From Martinezella rhizogenes (GTDB lineage: Bacteria > Pseudomonadota > Alphaproteobacteria > Rhizobiales > Rhizobiaceae): DNA of 64,000 nt. The stretch spans positions 118,477-182,476 of the forward strand of contig NZ_JAPYZZ010000009.1 of the NCBI RefSeq assembly GCF_027460065.1. Direction: 5' to 3'. A model generated the notes under the pieces. The model was not told the DNA's origin. It did not search any database and saw only the letters and a program-made list of their open reading frames with translations. Below are positions 8,633 through 17,130 of the stretch, piece after piece (positions within the stretch are counted from its first letter, which is position 1; every line of letters starts with the position of its first letter). A program made the position numbers and the translations under genes.

Positions 8633-9457
8633 ATGATCGACACTATGCAATATGGCAAAAACGACAGCCTGAGAGACGAGATAAAGGCCTATTGGTCCGG
8701 CCGCGCCGCGACTTTCGACCTTTCACCCGGGCACGAAATTTTCTCAGAAGACGAGCGCGCGGCCTGGCACGCGCTTATCCTGAAACATCTGGGCCGCGGC
8801 GAGGGCCGCAAGGCGCTCGATCTCGCCAGCGGGACCGGCGTCATCTCGCACCTGATGGACGATCTCGGCTTCCAGGTGACGGGCATGGACTGGTCTGAGA
8901 CGATGCTGGGGCTTGCCCGGGAAAAGGCCAAAAGCCGTGGGCGCAACATCCGCTTTTTTGTCGGCGATGCCGAAAATACGATGGAACCGGACGAAAGCGC
9001 CGACGTCATCATCACCCGCCATCTGGTCTGGACGCTGGTGGACCCTCAGGCAAGTTTTGCCGAATGGTTCCGTGTTCTGAAGCCCGGCGGACAACTGCTG
9101 ATCGTTGATGGCGATTTCGTCAATACCGGCTGGCGCGAAAAGCTTGTGAAGAAACTGGCCGCCGGCCTGGAGAACATCGGCCTCGTCAAAGCCGACCAGC
9201 CGCACAAGCCGGCGGACCCCGAAAACACCTTCAACAGCATCCTCTCACGGGTCTATTTTTCGAAAGGTGCGAGAGCCGGCGATGTCGCGACGATGTTGCG
9301 TGCGACCGGTTTCGAGCCCGTCGCAATCGATCAGGAACTTCAGGCCATTCACCGCGCCCAGGCGAAAAACTTCAGCCTGCTGAAGGGCATCTTGCGCGGG
9401 TTGCAGCACCGTTATGCGGTCTGTGCGGTGAAGCCGGATACTTCTGGCAAGGGCTGA
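8633..9457 (+). CDS. Class I SAM-dependent methyltransferase
   Basis: This 274-residue Methyltransf_11/25-type enzyme has motif I ALDLASGTGVISHLMDDLG (~57), a post-I acidic residue in TGMDWS, and motif IV-like ADVIITRHLVWTL. It is divergent from the iron-importer operon, and the shared 113-base intergenic region holds the perfect IRO-type box, which links it to iron. The substrate cannot be read from sequence. A metallophore, a porphyrin or a small metabolite are all open, since no siderophore synthetase is present in the window. Confidence 0.85.
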   Translation: MIDTMQYGKNDSLRDEIKAYWSGRAATFDLSPGHEIFSEDERAAWHALILKHLGRGEGRKALDLASGTGVISHLMDDLGFQVTGMDWSETMLGLAREKAKSRGRNIRFFVGDAENTMEPDESADVIITRHLVWTLVDPQASFAEWFRVLKPGGQLLIVDGDFVNTGWREKLVKKLAAGLENIGLVKADQPHKPADPENTFNSILSRVYFSKGARAGDVATMLRATGFEPVAIDQELQAIHRAQAKNFSLLKGILRGLQHRYAVCAVKPDTSGKG

Positions 9458-9496
9458 GGAAAGCCGCAGTCCCCTTCACTATCCGCATACACGACA

Positions 9497-9582
9497 TCAT
9501 CCTCGGACCTGTCCCGAGGATCCAATCACGTATCGCAAAATCAATGCGTTGCAGATGCTCGGGACAGGCCCGAGCATGACGG
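9497..9582. repeat. Rhizobial-type palindromic intergenic repeat (two hairpins)
   Basis: Two hairpins with ATCCTCGG/CCGAGGAT arms (9499-9521) and ATGCTCGG/CCGAGCAT arms (9555-9577) share a GACAGG-type loop and end in GACGG. They lie between the converging methyltransferase and pseudoazurin genes and would act as a bidirectional terminator. Similar mosaic palindromes are common between genes in Rhizobiaceae. Confidence 0.6.
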
Positions 9583-9633
9583 AAGCAACCTCCCGGACAA
9601 TCCAGAACGCCAATCAAGACTTCCGCAGAATAC

Positions 9634-10113
9634 TCATTTTCCCGCCTGCTCGAAAAGATCATCAAGCCGGGTCTTGGCACGACCGGGCACGTCGACTTCC
9701 CTGTAGCTTTGCGGCAGGGTCGCCTCGCCCACCTTGATCAACATGACCATGCCCATGCCGTAATGCGGCGAGCATTTGATGCCGTAAAAGCCCGGCTTTT
9801 CGAACCCGGTCTCGAACTCGTCATTGATCCGGCTTTTGAACCCTTCGACACCTTCGGGAACCATGCCGTCAATGGTCGCGGCATTGTGGCTCTTGTGGGT
9901 GGGCACGAAGCGCACACGGTCACCGGGGGCGATCTCCAGGAAATCGGGCTCGAATACCATCGGGCCTTTTTCGCCCCGGTTCATCATCTTCACCTCGAAG
10001 GTCTCGGCAGAAGCATGAAAGGGAAATCCTGTGGCCACCACGGCAATTGCGGCGGCGGCACAAAACCGTCTGGCCTTTGCAGCAGCGTCTGCGAGCGTCG
10101 TGAATGTCATCAT
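9634..10113 (-). CDS. Pseudoazurin (type I blue copper protein)
   Basis: This 159-residue periplasmic electron carrier has a signal peptide (~1-36, HASA|ETF) and the complete copper ligand set at cupredoxin spacing: His76 (KSHN), Cys114, His117 (CSPHYGMGM) and Met122. It normally donates electrons to nitrite or nitrous-oxide reductases or peroxidases; none of those is in the window. Unusually, its start overlaps the stop of the ATPase gene of a cobalamin-riboswitch operon by 4 bases, so it appears to be the fourth gene of a B12-controlled transcript. Confidence 0.93.
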   Translation of the reverse strand: MMTFTTLADAAAKARRFCAAAAIAVVATGFPFHASAETFEVKMMNRGEKGPMVFEPDFLEIAPGDRVRFVPTHKSHNAATIDGMVPEGVEGFKSRINDEFETGFEKPGFYGIKCSPHYGMGMVMLIKVGEATLPQSYREVDVPGRAKTRLDDLFEQAGK

Positions 10114-10910
10114 CGTGCCAGTACTTTCCTTGCTGGATCAGCCCGCCCATGGGCCGGCAGAAAACGAATATGGGAAAAACCGCCCTCATCCGTGGTGACC
10201 GCACATTCCACCCCGAAGACGTCTGCGATCGTTGCCGCCGTCAGGACCTCGCGCGGCGGCCCGACCGCGATCATCTCGCCCCGATGCATGATGGCGACGC
10301 GATCGCAAAACATGGCGGCGTGATTGAGATCATGCAGTGCCGCCACGACCGTCAGCCGCTGCCGGCGCACCAGATCGAGCAGGCCGATCTGGTGGCCGAT
10401 ATCGAGATGATTTGTCGGTTCGTCCAGCAGCAGGATGTGCGGCTCCTGCGCCAGGGCTCGGGCAATATGCAGGCGCTGGCGTTCACCGCCGGAAAGGTGG
10501 TGCCAGCTGCGCTCCGCCTTGTCAGCCATATCGACATTGGCGAGCGCGGCATCAACGATGGCGCTGTCATTCTGCGACCAGGCGGAAAGCGGGCCGAGAT
10601 AGGGCGTGCGTCCCAGCTCCACCGCCTGCCGCGCCGTAATTCGCTCGGTGGTTTCGGCCTGCTGCTCCACAAAGGCGAGCCGGCGGGCAAGGTCGCGCCG
10701 TCCCAATGAGCCAAGCGGCTCCTCGCCAAGAATAACGTGGCCCCGGCGTGGTTTGCGGATGCCGGCCAGCATGGACAGAAGCGTGCTCTTGCCGGACCCG
10801 TTCGGGCCGATGATGCCGAGAAATTCTCCCGAACCGACATCAAGCGAAACGCCGCGGACGATATCGATATTGCCAGCGTGGAAGCACAGGTCGTGGGCGG
10901 ATAATTTCAT
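10110..10910 (-). CDS. btuD: BtuD-like ABC transporter ATPase (corrinoid uptake)
   Basis: The 266-residue ATPase has Walker A GPNGSGKST (~36-44), signature LSGGERQRLHIARAL (~140) and Walker B ILLLDEPTNHLD (~158), followed by a LHDLNHA switch histidine. It belongs to the FecE/BtuD/HmuV group. The corrinoid substrate is inferred from the cobalamin riboswitch at the head of the operon. The gene overlaps its neighbours by 4 bases on both sides. Confidence 0.88.
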   Translation of the reverse strand: MKLSAHDLCFHAGNIDIVRGVSLDVGSGEFLGIIGPNGSGKSTLLSMLAGIRKPRRGHVILGEEPLGSLGRRDLARRLAFVEQQAETTERITARQAVELGRTPYLGPLSAWSQNDSAIVDAALANVDMADKAERSWHHLSGGERQRLHIARALAQEPHILLLDEPTNHLDIGHQIGLLDLVRRQRLTVVAALHDLNHAAMFCDRVAIMHRGEMIAVGPPREVLTAATIADVFGVECAVTTDEGGFSHIRFLPAHGRADPARKVLAR

Positions 10911-11935
10911 GACCGCCCCCTTTTCTGCCCCAGGATGAAAGCGAAGGCGGGCGCACCGACCAGCGCGGTGATGACGCCAATCGGCAGCACCTGGCCCGGA
11001 ATGACAATGCGCGAGAGAATATCCGCGATGATCATGAACACCGCGCCGGTCAGCGCCGTCACCGGCAGCAATATGCCGTGGCGGACACCAACGAAGATGC
11101 GCGCGGCATGCGGAATGACGAGCCCGACAAAACCGATGGAACCGACCAGCGACACCATCGCGGCCGTCATGATTGCGGAAACGGAGATCAGCACCGCATA
11201 GACCCAGCGCACCGGAATACCAAGCGAGGCTGCGGCCTGACCGCCAAAGGCGAAGGCATCGAGCGCCCGGGCATACCAGAGGCAGACGGCCAGGCCCGCA
11301 AGGCTGACCGGCAGCGCCAGCCAGACATCCGGCCAGCGCACGCCGGAAAGATTGCCGAGCAGCCAGAACATGATGCCGCGTGCCTGTTCGGCATTGGCGG
11401 ATTTGGTGACGATGAAAGAGGTCATGGCGTTGAACAATTGCGAACCGGCAACACCCGCCAGAATGATGGCGCTGTTACCATGCCCCGCCCGCACGGCCAG
11501 AAGGCTGACCAGCGAAAAAGCCACGAATGCGCCAATGAGCGCACCGGCCGGCATCGTCAGAAACCCCGCGCCGAAACCCAGAAGTGCGACCGCGACGGCA
11601 CCGGTGGAGGCACCGGCGGAGATACCGAGAATATAGGGATCGGCAAGGGGATTGCGCAAAAGCGATTGCAGCACCGCCCCGGCAAGCGCCAGCGACGCCC
11701 CACAGCAGGCGGCAACAACGGCGCGGCTGAGACGGTAACTCCAGACGATGCCCTCATCCAGCGGCTCAAGCGGATACCCCGCGTGGAAAACGCGGTTGGC
11801 GATGGTTTTCGCCACGACATCGAAAGGAATGGCGGTCTCACCGATGGCCGCCCCGGCCATCAGCGCGACGAGCAGCAGGGCGAGTGCTGCAAATGCCAGC
11901 CCCGCCCTGCCAAGATGGGTAGAGAAACGGTTCAC
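10907..11935 (-). CDS. btuC: BtuC-like ABC transporter permease (corrinoid uptake)
   Basis: This FecCD/BtuC-family permease of 342 residues has about ten helices. Family blocks include NPLADPYILGISAGASTGA (~98), LGIPVRWVYAV (~235) and VGSIGFVGLVIPHAARI (~268). It is translationally coupled to the binding-protein and ATPase genes by 4-base overlaps. Its assignment to vitamin B12 or another corrinoid rests on the upstream riboswitch. Confidence 0.9.
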   Translation of the reverse strand: MNRFSTHLGRAGLAFAALALLLVALMAGAAIGETAIPFDVVAKTIANRVFHAGYPLEPLDEGIVWSYRLSRAVVAACCGASLALAGAVLQSLLRNPLADPYILGISAGASTGAVAVALLGFGAGFLTMPAGALIGAFVAFSLVSLLAVRAGHGNSAIILAGVAGSQLFNAMTSFIVTKSANAEQARGIMFWLLGNLSGVRWPDVWLALPVSLAGLAVCLWYARALDAFAFGGQAAASLGIPVRWVYAVLISVSAIMTAAMVSLVGSIGFVGLVIPHAARIFVGVRHGILLPVTALTGAVFMIIADILSRIVIPGQVLPIGVITALVGAPAFAFILGQKRGRS

Positions 11936-12963
11936 TTGGCGAGGCCAGCGGCCGAAATCGCCTCGGCCAGCGTTTCAATTCCTTCAATGGTACGAATGGT
12001 CGGGTTCATCGCCTGCGCATCCATGTCGAACACATGGCCTTGCTTGACGGCGGGCATGATGCTGGCCACGGGATCGGTTTCCAGGAACTTGCGCTTGACG
12101 GCGATATCGTCAGCCGGGAAGCGGCGGCGATCCATCTTGCCTGCCACAATCACGGTCGGATTGGCCTTGGCGATGGTCTCCCAGCCGACTGTCGGCCATT
12201 CCTCATCACTTTCGATGAGATTCTTTAAGCCCAGCGCGGACATGATGTAACCGGGAGCGCCGTTGCGGCCGGCGACATAGGGATCGATATCCAGTTCGGC
12301 GCTGGAGAACCAGAAGACGGCGGAAAGCTTGCCATTCGCGGAGGCTATCTTGGCGCGGGCGGCTTCCTCGCGCTTCTTCAGGTCGGCAACCACTTCTTCA
12401 CCGCGACCCTGCACGTTGAAAATCTTGGCGAGGTCGCGGATTTCCTGATAAATCAGCTCCATGGTGAAGCCGGTGTTGCGCACGCCATCACCGCCGCCGG
12501 AATTGTCCTTGCCGACGCAATCGGCAGGCGAGGTATAGACGGGAATACCGAGTTCGGCGAATTGCGCCGGCGTGCCAACAACACCCTCGGGGCCGATCTG
12601 CCACTGGAACTGTGTCGTGACGAGATCCGGCTTCTTGCCGACAACGGCCTCGAAGCTCGGATCATTGTCGGCCAGCCGTTCGACCTTGGCATTGGCCTCC
12701 TCATAACCTTTCAGAACCGGGCCGATCCACAGCGCCGTGCCGACGACCTTGTCGGCAACGCCCAGCAGGTAAAGAACCTCGGTCGTGCTCTGGCCCACGG
12801 AAACGGTACGGGCGGGAGCCTGCTTGAAGGTGATCTCCTGGCCGCAGCTGTTGATCGTCAGGGGATAGGTGGTTTCGGCAGCATTGGCTCCAACAACGGG
12901 CAAAGCCGAAAGCAAAGCGGCCAGAAAGCCGGCACGGACCGGCAGGCGTCTAGAATGAAACAT
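11932..12963 (-). CDS. btuF: BtuF-like periplasmic corrinoid-binding protein
   Basis: This 343-residue binding protein has a signal peptide (~1-28, VVGANAAET) and a two-lobed chelate-binding fold (NSCGQEITFKQAPARTVSVGQ; EVLYLLGVADKVVGTA). It is the first gene of a four-gene operon and follows a cobalamin riboswitch by about 170 bases. It differs from the two Cys-Cys binding proteins at 6150-8519 and resembles the FepB/BtuF branch. Cobalamin or a related corrinoid is the likely ligand. Confidence 0.88.
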   Translation of the reverse strand: MFHSRRLPVRAGFLAALLSALPVVGANAAETTYPLTINSCGQEITFKQAPARTVSVGQSTTEVLYLLGVADKVVGTALWIGPVLKGYEEANAKVERLADNDPSFEAVVGKKPDLVTTQFQWQIGPEGVVGTPAQFAELGIPVYTSPADCVGKDNSGGGDGVRNTGFTMELIYQEIRDLAKIFNVQGRGEEVVADLKKREEAARAKIASANGKLSAVFWFSSAELDIDPYVAGRNGAPGYIMSALGLKNLIESDEEWPTVGWETIAKANPTVIVAGKMDRRRFPADDIAVKRKFLETDPVASIMPAVKQGHVFDMDAQAMNPTIRTIEGIETLAEAISAAGLAK

Positions 12964-13067
12964 GTGTTCTCCAGTCGAAAGTAAAACTTATTCCAGAGCA
13001 GCAGGCGTCAGAGCGCGCAGCAACAGCGGGACGTCTTGTACGGAGAACGGTTATAGGACGCAAACGA

Positions 13068-13086
13068 AATGTTATGAAATAACATT
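13068..13086. promoter_or_regulatory. AT-rich 8-bp inverted repeat in the btuF leader
   Basis: AATGTTAT-GAA-ATAACATT is a perfect 8-bp inverted repeat lying between the riboswitch aptamer and btuF. TGTTAT/ATAACA arms recall alphaproteobacterial Zur/Fur-type operators, although the 3-base spacer is unusual; as RNA it would be a stable hairpin. Its role is unknown. Confidence 0.4.
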
Positions 13087-13134
13087 ACAAAATCCTCCTC
13101 CGGGCTCCCCGCCCGTAACGATGGTTTCTATTTT

Positions 13135-13339
13135 GACGGCAGGTCTCCTGGCTCACGGATTTGCGTCACTCATCTGCCTTCCCGCATTCCGGAGAATACA
13201 GTGGCATGACGCCTTCAAGCGTCACTGGGATGAACGACAATCCGCTTACAGTTGCGGGGGCAGCCACGGCATTGGACGAAAAGATCGCCCGCACCATGTT
13301 CCCTATTAATCCCTTCACCTTTCGGCTGCAGGAACCGTC
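13135..13339 (-). promoter_or_regulatory. Cobalamin riboswitch (AdoCbl class)
   Basis: Read on the minus strand, the region has the full aptamer order: GACGGTTCC, GGGATTAATAGGGAA, GCCGTGGCTGCCCCCGCAAC, TGTAAGCGG, a GGAAGGC block and the B12 box AGCCAGGAGACCTGCC. P1 closes with GACGG (13335-13339) against CCGTC (13135-13139). It lies about 170 bases upstream of btuF and should repress the btuFCD-pseudoazurin operon when cobalamin is abundant. Confidence 0.96.
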
Positions 13340-13404
13340 GCTTTCTCACATAAGGGGCAAGAGGCGGGGCGTCAATTGCGATCGTGTCGCAGCTCAGCAC
13401 AAAG

Positions 13405-14283
13405 TCAGAACAGGGAAGGACCCGCCAGCGCGAAAATTCTCGCCGTGCCGGCCCCCATGGGCTGCGGCTCGTCTTTCGACATGGTCGTCAGCGTTTCGAT
13501 CGCCACCAGGCCGGATTGCGCCAGAAAATCGGAAAAGGAGCCACTGTCGCGCACGGCATCGAGACGGACAAGCTGTTCTTCCAGCTCGGCAAAATGCCGC
13601 CTGACGAGCGCGATCGCATCCATTTCCTCCACGGCAACGACCGGACCGATGATATGGCCCCGCCCCGCCGTCCGGCGAAAGGCAAAAGCGACAAGCCGGC
13701 CGGCCTCGAACAGACCGTAACCCGTCTTTTCGCTGAGAAGGCGCGACAGGACGCTGCTGCGCGCAACGCCGAAAGCCGCCCGGTCCATGTCAGCCACATC
13801 GGCGAGATGGTCTTCGGACAGCGGCTCAATTTTCTGTTTTCTGCCAGTGGGCGGCATCTCTGCCGGGCATTGCGCCTTTCCCCGAAAGAGATGTACTTTT
13901 TCCGTCTCTCCGGCAAAATCCAGCCCGGCAAACAACCGCCTCGACTCATCCGTGGCGTTGAGTCGCAGACAAGCAGTAGGGAACTTCGCCAGAAGCCGCT
14001 TCACCAGCCATGGTGCCACGCCCTGCCCCTGCAGGCGCGGCGAAACGATGACCATGCCGAGTGTCGCGAAACGCTCATCATAGGGAAACAGCATCGCGGT
14101 TGCGACGACGCGATCAATCTCATCAAGTGCAGCGAAGCCGACGCCGCACTGCCTGAGAAAACACCATTCATTCGCGTGATATTGCCACCCCACCGCCATG
14201 GAAAGCGCGTGCAGATGATCGGCCTCGACATCGGCGATATCCACGGTCCGCAACTCGAAACTATCGACTTTGAGCAGCTCCAT
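13405..14283 (-). CDS. Two-domain GNAT N-acetyltransferase
   Basis: The 292-residue protein has a GNAT domain at ~10-130 with acetyl-CoA loop LQGQGVAPWLVKRLL (~83) and a YxxxGF-like end (FAGLDFAG). A C-terminal domain (~150-285; Acetyltransf_18-like, HIIGPVVAVEEMDAIALVRRHFAEL) follows. The same architecture and conserved wording (IGPVVA) occur in the protein at 23499-24335. It is the only gene between the riboswitch and the divergent ArgE-like gene, and could acetylate an amine or amino-acid substrate of the adjacent catabolic cluster. Substrate unknown. Confidence 0.82.
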   Translation of the reverse strand: MELLKVDSFELRTVDIADVEADHLHALSMAVGWQYHANEWCFLRQCGVGFAALDEIDRVVATAMLFPYDERFATLGMVIVSPRLQGQGVAPWLVKRLLAKFPTACLRLNATDESRRLFAGLDFAGETEKVHLFRGKAQCPAEMPPTGRKQKIEPLSEDHLADVADMDRAAFGVARSSVLSRLLSEKTGYGLFEAGRLVAFAFRRTAGRGHIIGPVVAVEEMDAIALVRRHFAELEEQLVRLDAVRDSGSFSDFLAQSGLVAIETLTTMSKDEPQPMGAGTARIFALAGPSLF

Positions 14284-14485
14284 AGCAAACGGCTCTCATT
14301 TCCTCCGGCGCGGAACCTTGATCCCGGCAACCCAACCCACGACATCCGAAGATAACCAGCCTTGCCAGCACGAATTTTCCGAAAGCACTGGAAGGACACA
14401 ACAATCTACCGAAATCACCCGCATTTCAGCAGATAAACGCCATCAGCCACTTTAAGCTTTCGACGTTGAAACGACGGGGGCAGCC

Positions 14486-15610
14486 ATGAACGCAATCGAA
14501 ATTCTGGAGCGTCTTGTCGGCTTCCCATCGGTCGTCGGAACCGCCAATGGCGATATCGCCGGATGGATCGCCGACTATCTGGAAAGTCATGGCGCGAAAG
14601 TATCGCTGCTTGCCGGCCCCGAAGGCGACCGCGCCAATCTCTTCGCAAGTTTCGGCCCGGCTGATGTCGCCGGATACATCCTCTCCGGCCATATGGACGT
14701 GGTGCCTGCCGGTGAGCCGGAATGGTCTTCCGATCCCTTCACGCTGAGAGCCGAAGGCGAGCGTCTTTACGGGCGCGGAACCACGGACATGAAGGGTTTT
14801 CTCGCCACTGTTCTCGCCGCTGCACCGGCATTTTCACGCATGGCGTTGAAGCGGCCCGTGCATATTGCCTTTTCCTATGACGAGGAGGCGGGTTGTCGCG
14901 GCGTGCCGCACATGATCGCCCGATTGCCGGAACTATGCGCAAAACCGGCGGGCGCGATCATCGGCGAGCCGAGCAATCTGCATGCCGTGCGCGCCCATAA
15001 GGGCAAGGCCGCCGCGCGCATCACCATTCGTGGCCGCTCCGGCCATTCGTCGCGGCCCGATCAGGGCGTCAACGCCATTCACCTGATGGCCGGCATCATG
15101 GCAAAGGCAGTCGAAACGGCGCAGGCACTGACGCAGGGCCCCTTCGAAACGACCTTCGAGCCGCCCTATTCCTCCCTGCAGATCGGCACGGTGAAGGGTG
15201 GACAGGCGCTCAACATCATCCCCGATCATTGCGCCATCGAACTGGAGGCGCGCGCGATTGCCGGCGTTTCGCCACTCGCGCTGCTTCAGCCGTTGCGCGA
15301 TGGCGTGCAGGCGCTCGCCGCTGAGGGCATCGACATCGAATGGACGCCGATGAGCGACTATCCGGCACTATCCCTTGCCGGCGATGCGCCGCTCGCAAAG
15401 CTTCTGGAAGAGTTGACCGGCGCGCCCTGCATTCCCGCCGTCAGCTATGGCACGGAGGCCGGCCTTTTCCAGGCGGCCGGCGTCGACGCCATCATTTGCG
15501 GCCCGGGCGACATCGGCCGCGCCCACAAGCCGGATGAATATATCACCGCTGGCGAACTATCGGCCTGCCAGTCCATGCTGGAAACACTGGCAAACCGCTG
15601 CACGGTTTGA
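14486..15610 (+). CDS. ArgE/DapE-family M20 deacylase (acetylornithine deacetylase-like)
   Basis: This 374-residue zinc peptidase-fold amidohydrolase has metal ligands in SGHMDVVPAG (~67), GRGTTDMKG (~97, bridging Asp), DEEAGCRG (catalytic Glu pair ~132), IGEPSN (~157) and a C-terminal GRAHKPDEY His (~347). The dimerisation domain carries GRSGHSSRPDQGVNAI. It starts a six-gene plus-strand series with gaps of 21, 28, 190, 13 and 12 bases. With acetyltransferases on both sides of the cluster, it may deacetylate a catabolic intermediate rather than act in arginine synthesis. Confidence 0.88.
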   Translation: MNAIEILERLVGFPSVVGTANGDIAGWIADYLESHGAKVSLLAGPEGDRANLFASFGPADVAGYILSGHMDVVPAGEPEWSSDPFTLRAEGERLYGRGTTDMKGFLATVLAAAPAFSRMALKRPVHIAFSYDEEAGCRGVPHMIARLPELCAKPAGAIIGEPSNLHAVRAHKGKAAARITIRGRSGHSSRPDQGVNAIHLMAGIMAKAVETAQALTQGPFETTFEPPYSSLQIGTVKGGQALNIIPDHCAIELEARAIAGVSPLALLQPLRDGVQALAAEGIDIEWTPMSDYPALSLAGDAPLAKLLEELTGAPCIPAVSYGTEAGLFQAAGVDAIICGPGDIGRAHKPDEYITAGELSACQSMLETLANRCTV

Positions 15611-15631
15611 CCTTTCGGAACACGGATTCAG

Positions 15632-16555
15632 ATGACGTTTTTCTTCAATTCCGACGCCAAGCGCGGCGAAATTTTCCGGCAGGCTCTGGCCCGCGACCTG
15701 CCGGACCTGCCCTTTTCAATGGATGCCGCGAGCGTCGATCCGGATGCTGTTCGATACCTCATCAGCTGGACGGTGCCAGAGGATATAGGCCGCTACCGCA
15801 ATCTCGAAATCCTGTTCTCGATCGGCGCCGGGGTCGACCAGTTTCACATCGATGCAATACCCTCCCATGTGAAGGTCGTGCGCATGGTGGATGAGGGCAT
15901 CATCCGCATGATGCAGGAATATGTCAGCCTCGGCGTGCTGGCGCTTCACCGCTATTTGCCCGCCTATTTGGGCCAGCAGCGTCAAGGCCTGTGGAAGGCC
16001 CTGCCCCAGCGTCAGGCGCACGAATGTCGTGTGGGCGTTCTCGGCCTCGGCATGCTGGGCGTTGCGGCGTTGGAGCGGCTGAAACCCTTCGGTTTTCCGC
16101 TGTCCGGCTGGAGCCGCTCACCGCGCGAGATCGATGGCGTGACCTGCCATCATGGCGAGGCCGGATTGGCGACGATCCTCACGACAAGCGATATTCTCGT
16201 CTGCCTGCTGCCGCTGACGGAGGAGACCATGGGTCTTTTGAACAGCGAACGTCTGGGGATGCTTCCCGACGGCGCGGGGTTGGTCCACGCCGGACGCGGC
16301 AGGCAACTCGATCACGATGCCCTCATCGACGCGCTGGATAGCGGCAGGCTTTCCGGCGCGGTGCTCGACGTCACCGAGCCCGAACCGCTGCCGGAAGACC
16401 ATCGTTTCTGGACACATCCGAGAATTCTCCTGACGCCGCATGTCGCCAGCGTTACCCAGCCGCATTCGGCAGCGCGCACCGTTGTCGAGAACATCAAACG
16501 ATACCAGTCCGGTCTCGAGCCACTCGGCCTCGTCGATCGCAATCGCGGATACTAA
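15632..16555 (+). CDS. D-2-hydroxyacid dehydrogenase (glyoxylate/hydroxypyruvate reductase A type)
   Basis: The 307-residue protein has the NAD(P) Rossmann motif [16 protein letters not shown] (~133), the substrate-side Arg in HAGRGRQLD (~226), Glu in [10 protein letters not shown] (~251) and catalytic His in LLTPHVAS (~268). This is GhrA-like in length and motif layout. It sits 21 bases after the ArgE-like gene in the same operon and would reduce or oxidise a small 2-oxo/2-hydroxy acid released by the pathway. Confidence 0.88.
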   Translation: MTFFFNSDAKRGEIFRQALARDLPDLPFSMDAASVDPDAVRYLISWTVPEDIGRYRNLEILFSIGAGVDQFHIDAIPSHVKVVRMVDEGIIRMMQEYVSLGVLALHRYLPAYLGQQRQGLWKALPQRQAHECRVGVLGLGMLGVAALERLKPFGFPLSGWSRSPREIDGVTCHHGEAGLATILTTSDILVCLLPLTEETMGLLNSERLGMLPDGAGLVHAGRGRQLDHDALIDALDSGRLSGAVLDVTEPEPLPEDHRFWTHPRILLTPHVASVTQPHSAARTVVENIKRYQSGLEPLGLVDRNRGY

Positions 16556-16583
16556 CCCACCCCGTTCCAGGAAAGGACACCCC

Positions 16584-16940
16584 ATGTCGCTTCTCAAGAC
16601 CATCGATACCAATCCCGCCTTCGAACCGAAGGCTTCCAAGGCACTGCCCGAACGCCTCATCTCCGGCGACCCGGCCTTCAAGACCTGGGCGCTGGACGAA
16701 GCCCGCAACGGCACGGTCCACACCGGCATCTGGGAAGCGACCCCCGGTGAAAGCCGGTCTATCAAGGGCGAGACCTTCGAATTCTGCCATATTCTCGAAG
16801 GCGTCATCGAAATCACGCCGGAGGGCGGCGCACCGTTGCGCTACACGGCGGGCGACAGCTTCGTCATGAAGCCGGGTTTCATCGGTGTGTGGAAGACCAT
16901 CGAGACCGTGCGCAAGATCTACGTCACCGTGAACGGATGA
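16584..16940 (+). CDS. Small cupin (DUF861 / Cupin_3) protein
   Basis: This 118-residue single-domain cupin starts at ATG 16584, preceded by AGGAAAGGACA. Conserved DUF861 wording is visible: GIWEATPGESR, GETFEFCHILEGVIEITPEGG, YTAGDSFVMKPGFIGVWKTIE and a final VRKIYV. Members of this group bind a small ligand or act as isomerase-like enzymes (EutQ, ureidoglycine hydrolase relatives). It lies within the ArgE-to-succinate-semialdehyde-dehydrogenase series. Function unknown. Confidence 0.85.
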   Translation: MSLLKTIDTNPAFEPKASKALPERLISGDPAFKTWALDEARNGTVHTGIWEATPGESRSIKGETFEFCHILEGVIEITPEGGAPLRYTAGDSFVMKPGFIGVWKTIETVRKIYVTVNG

Positions 16941-16973
16941 GCTGAGATCCTGCATTTCGGCATCACCCGTGAA

Positions 16974-17010
16974 GGTGTGTGCCGGGAAAATGCCGGCGGA
17001 CACACGCACC
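16974..17010. other. Hairpin in the cupin-to-aldehyde-dehydrogenase gap
   Basis: GCCGG/CCGGC inner arms with GTGTGT/ACACAC outer arms (two-base bulge) form a stem-loop in the only sizeable gap (190 bases) of the series. There is no T-tract. It may attenuate or process the transcript, or mark a separate promoter for the downstream genes. Confidence 0.35.
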
Positions 17011-17130
17011 GAAGATTGCGCTGTCCGCCGGTGGCAAAAACGGGATTTTCGTTCACTACCCCCGCCGCAGTCGGTCGATGCTGCTTGCCATCAGGGACTA
17101 GATTTGAGGCATGTCCACAGAGGATTTCCC

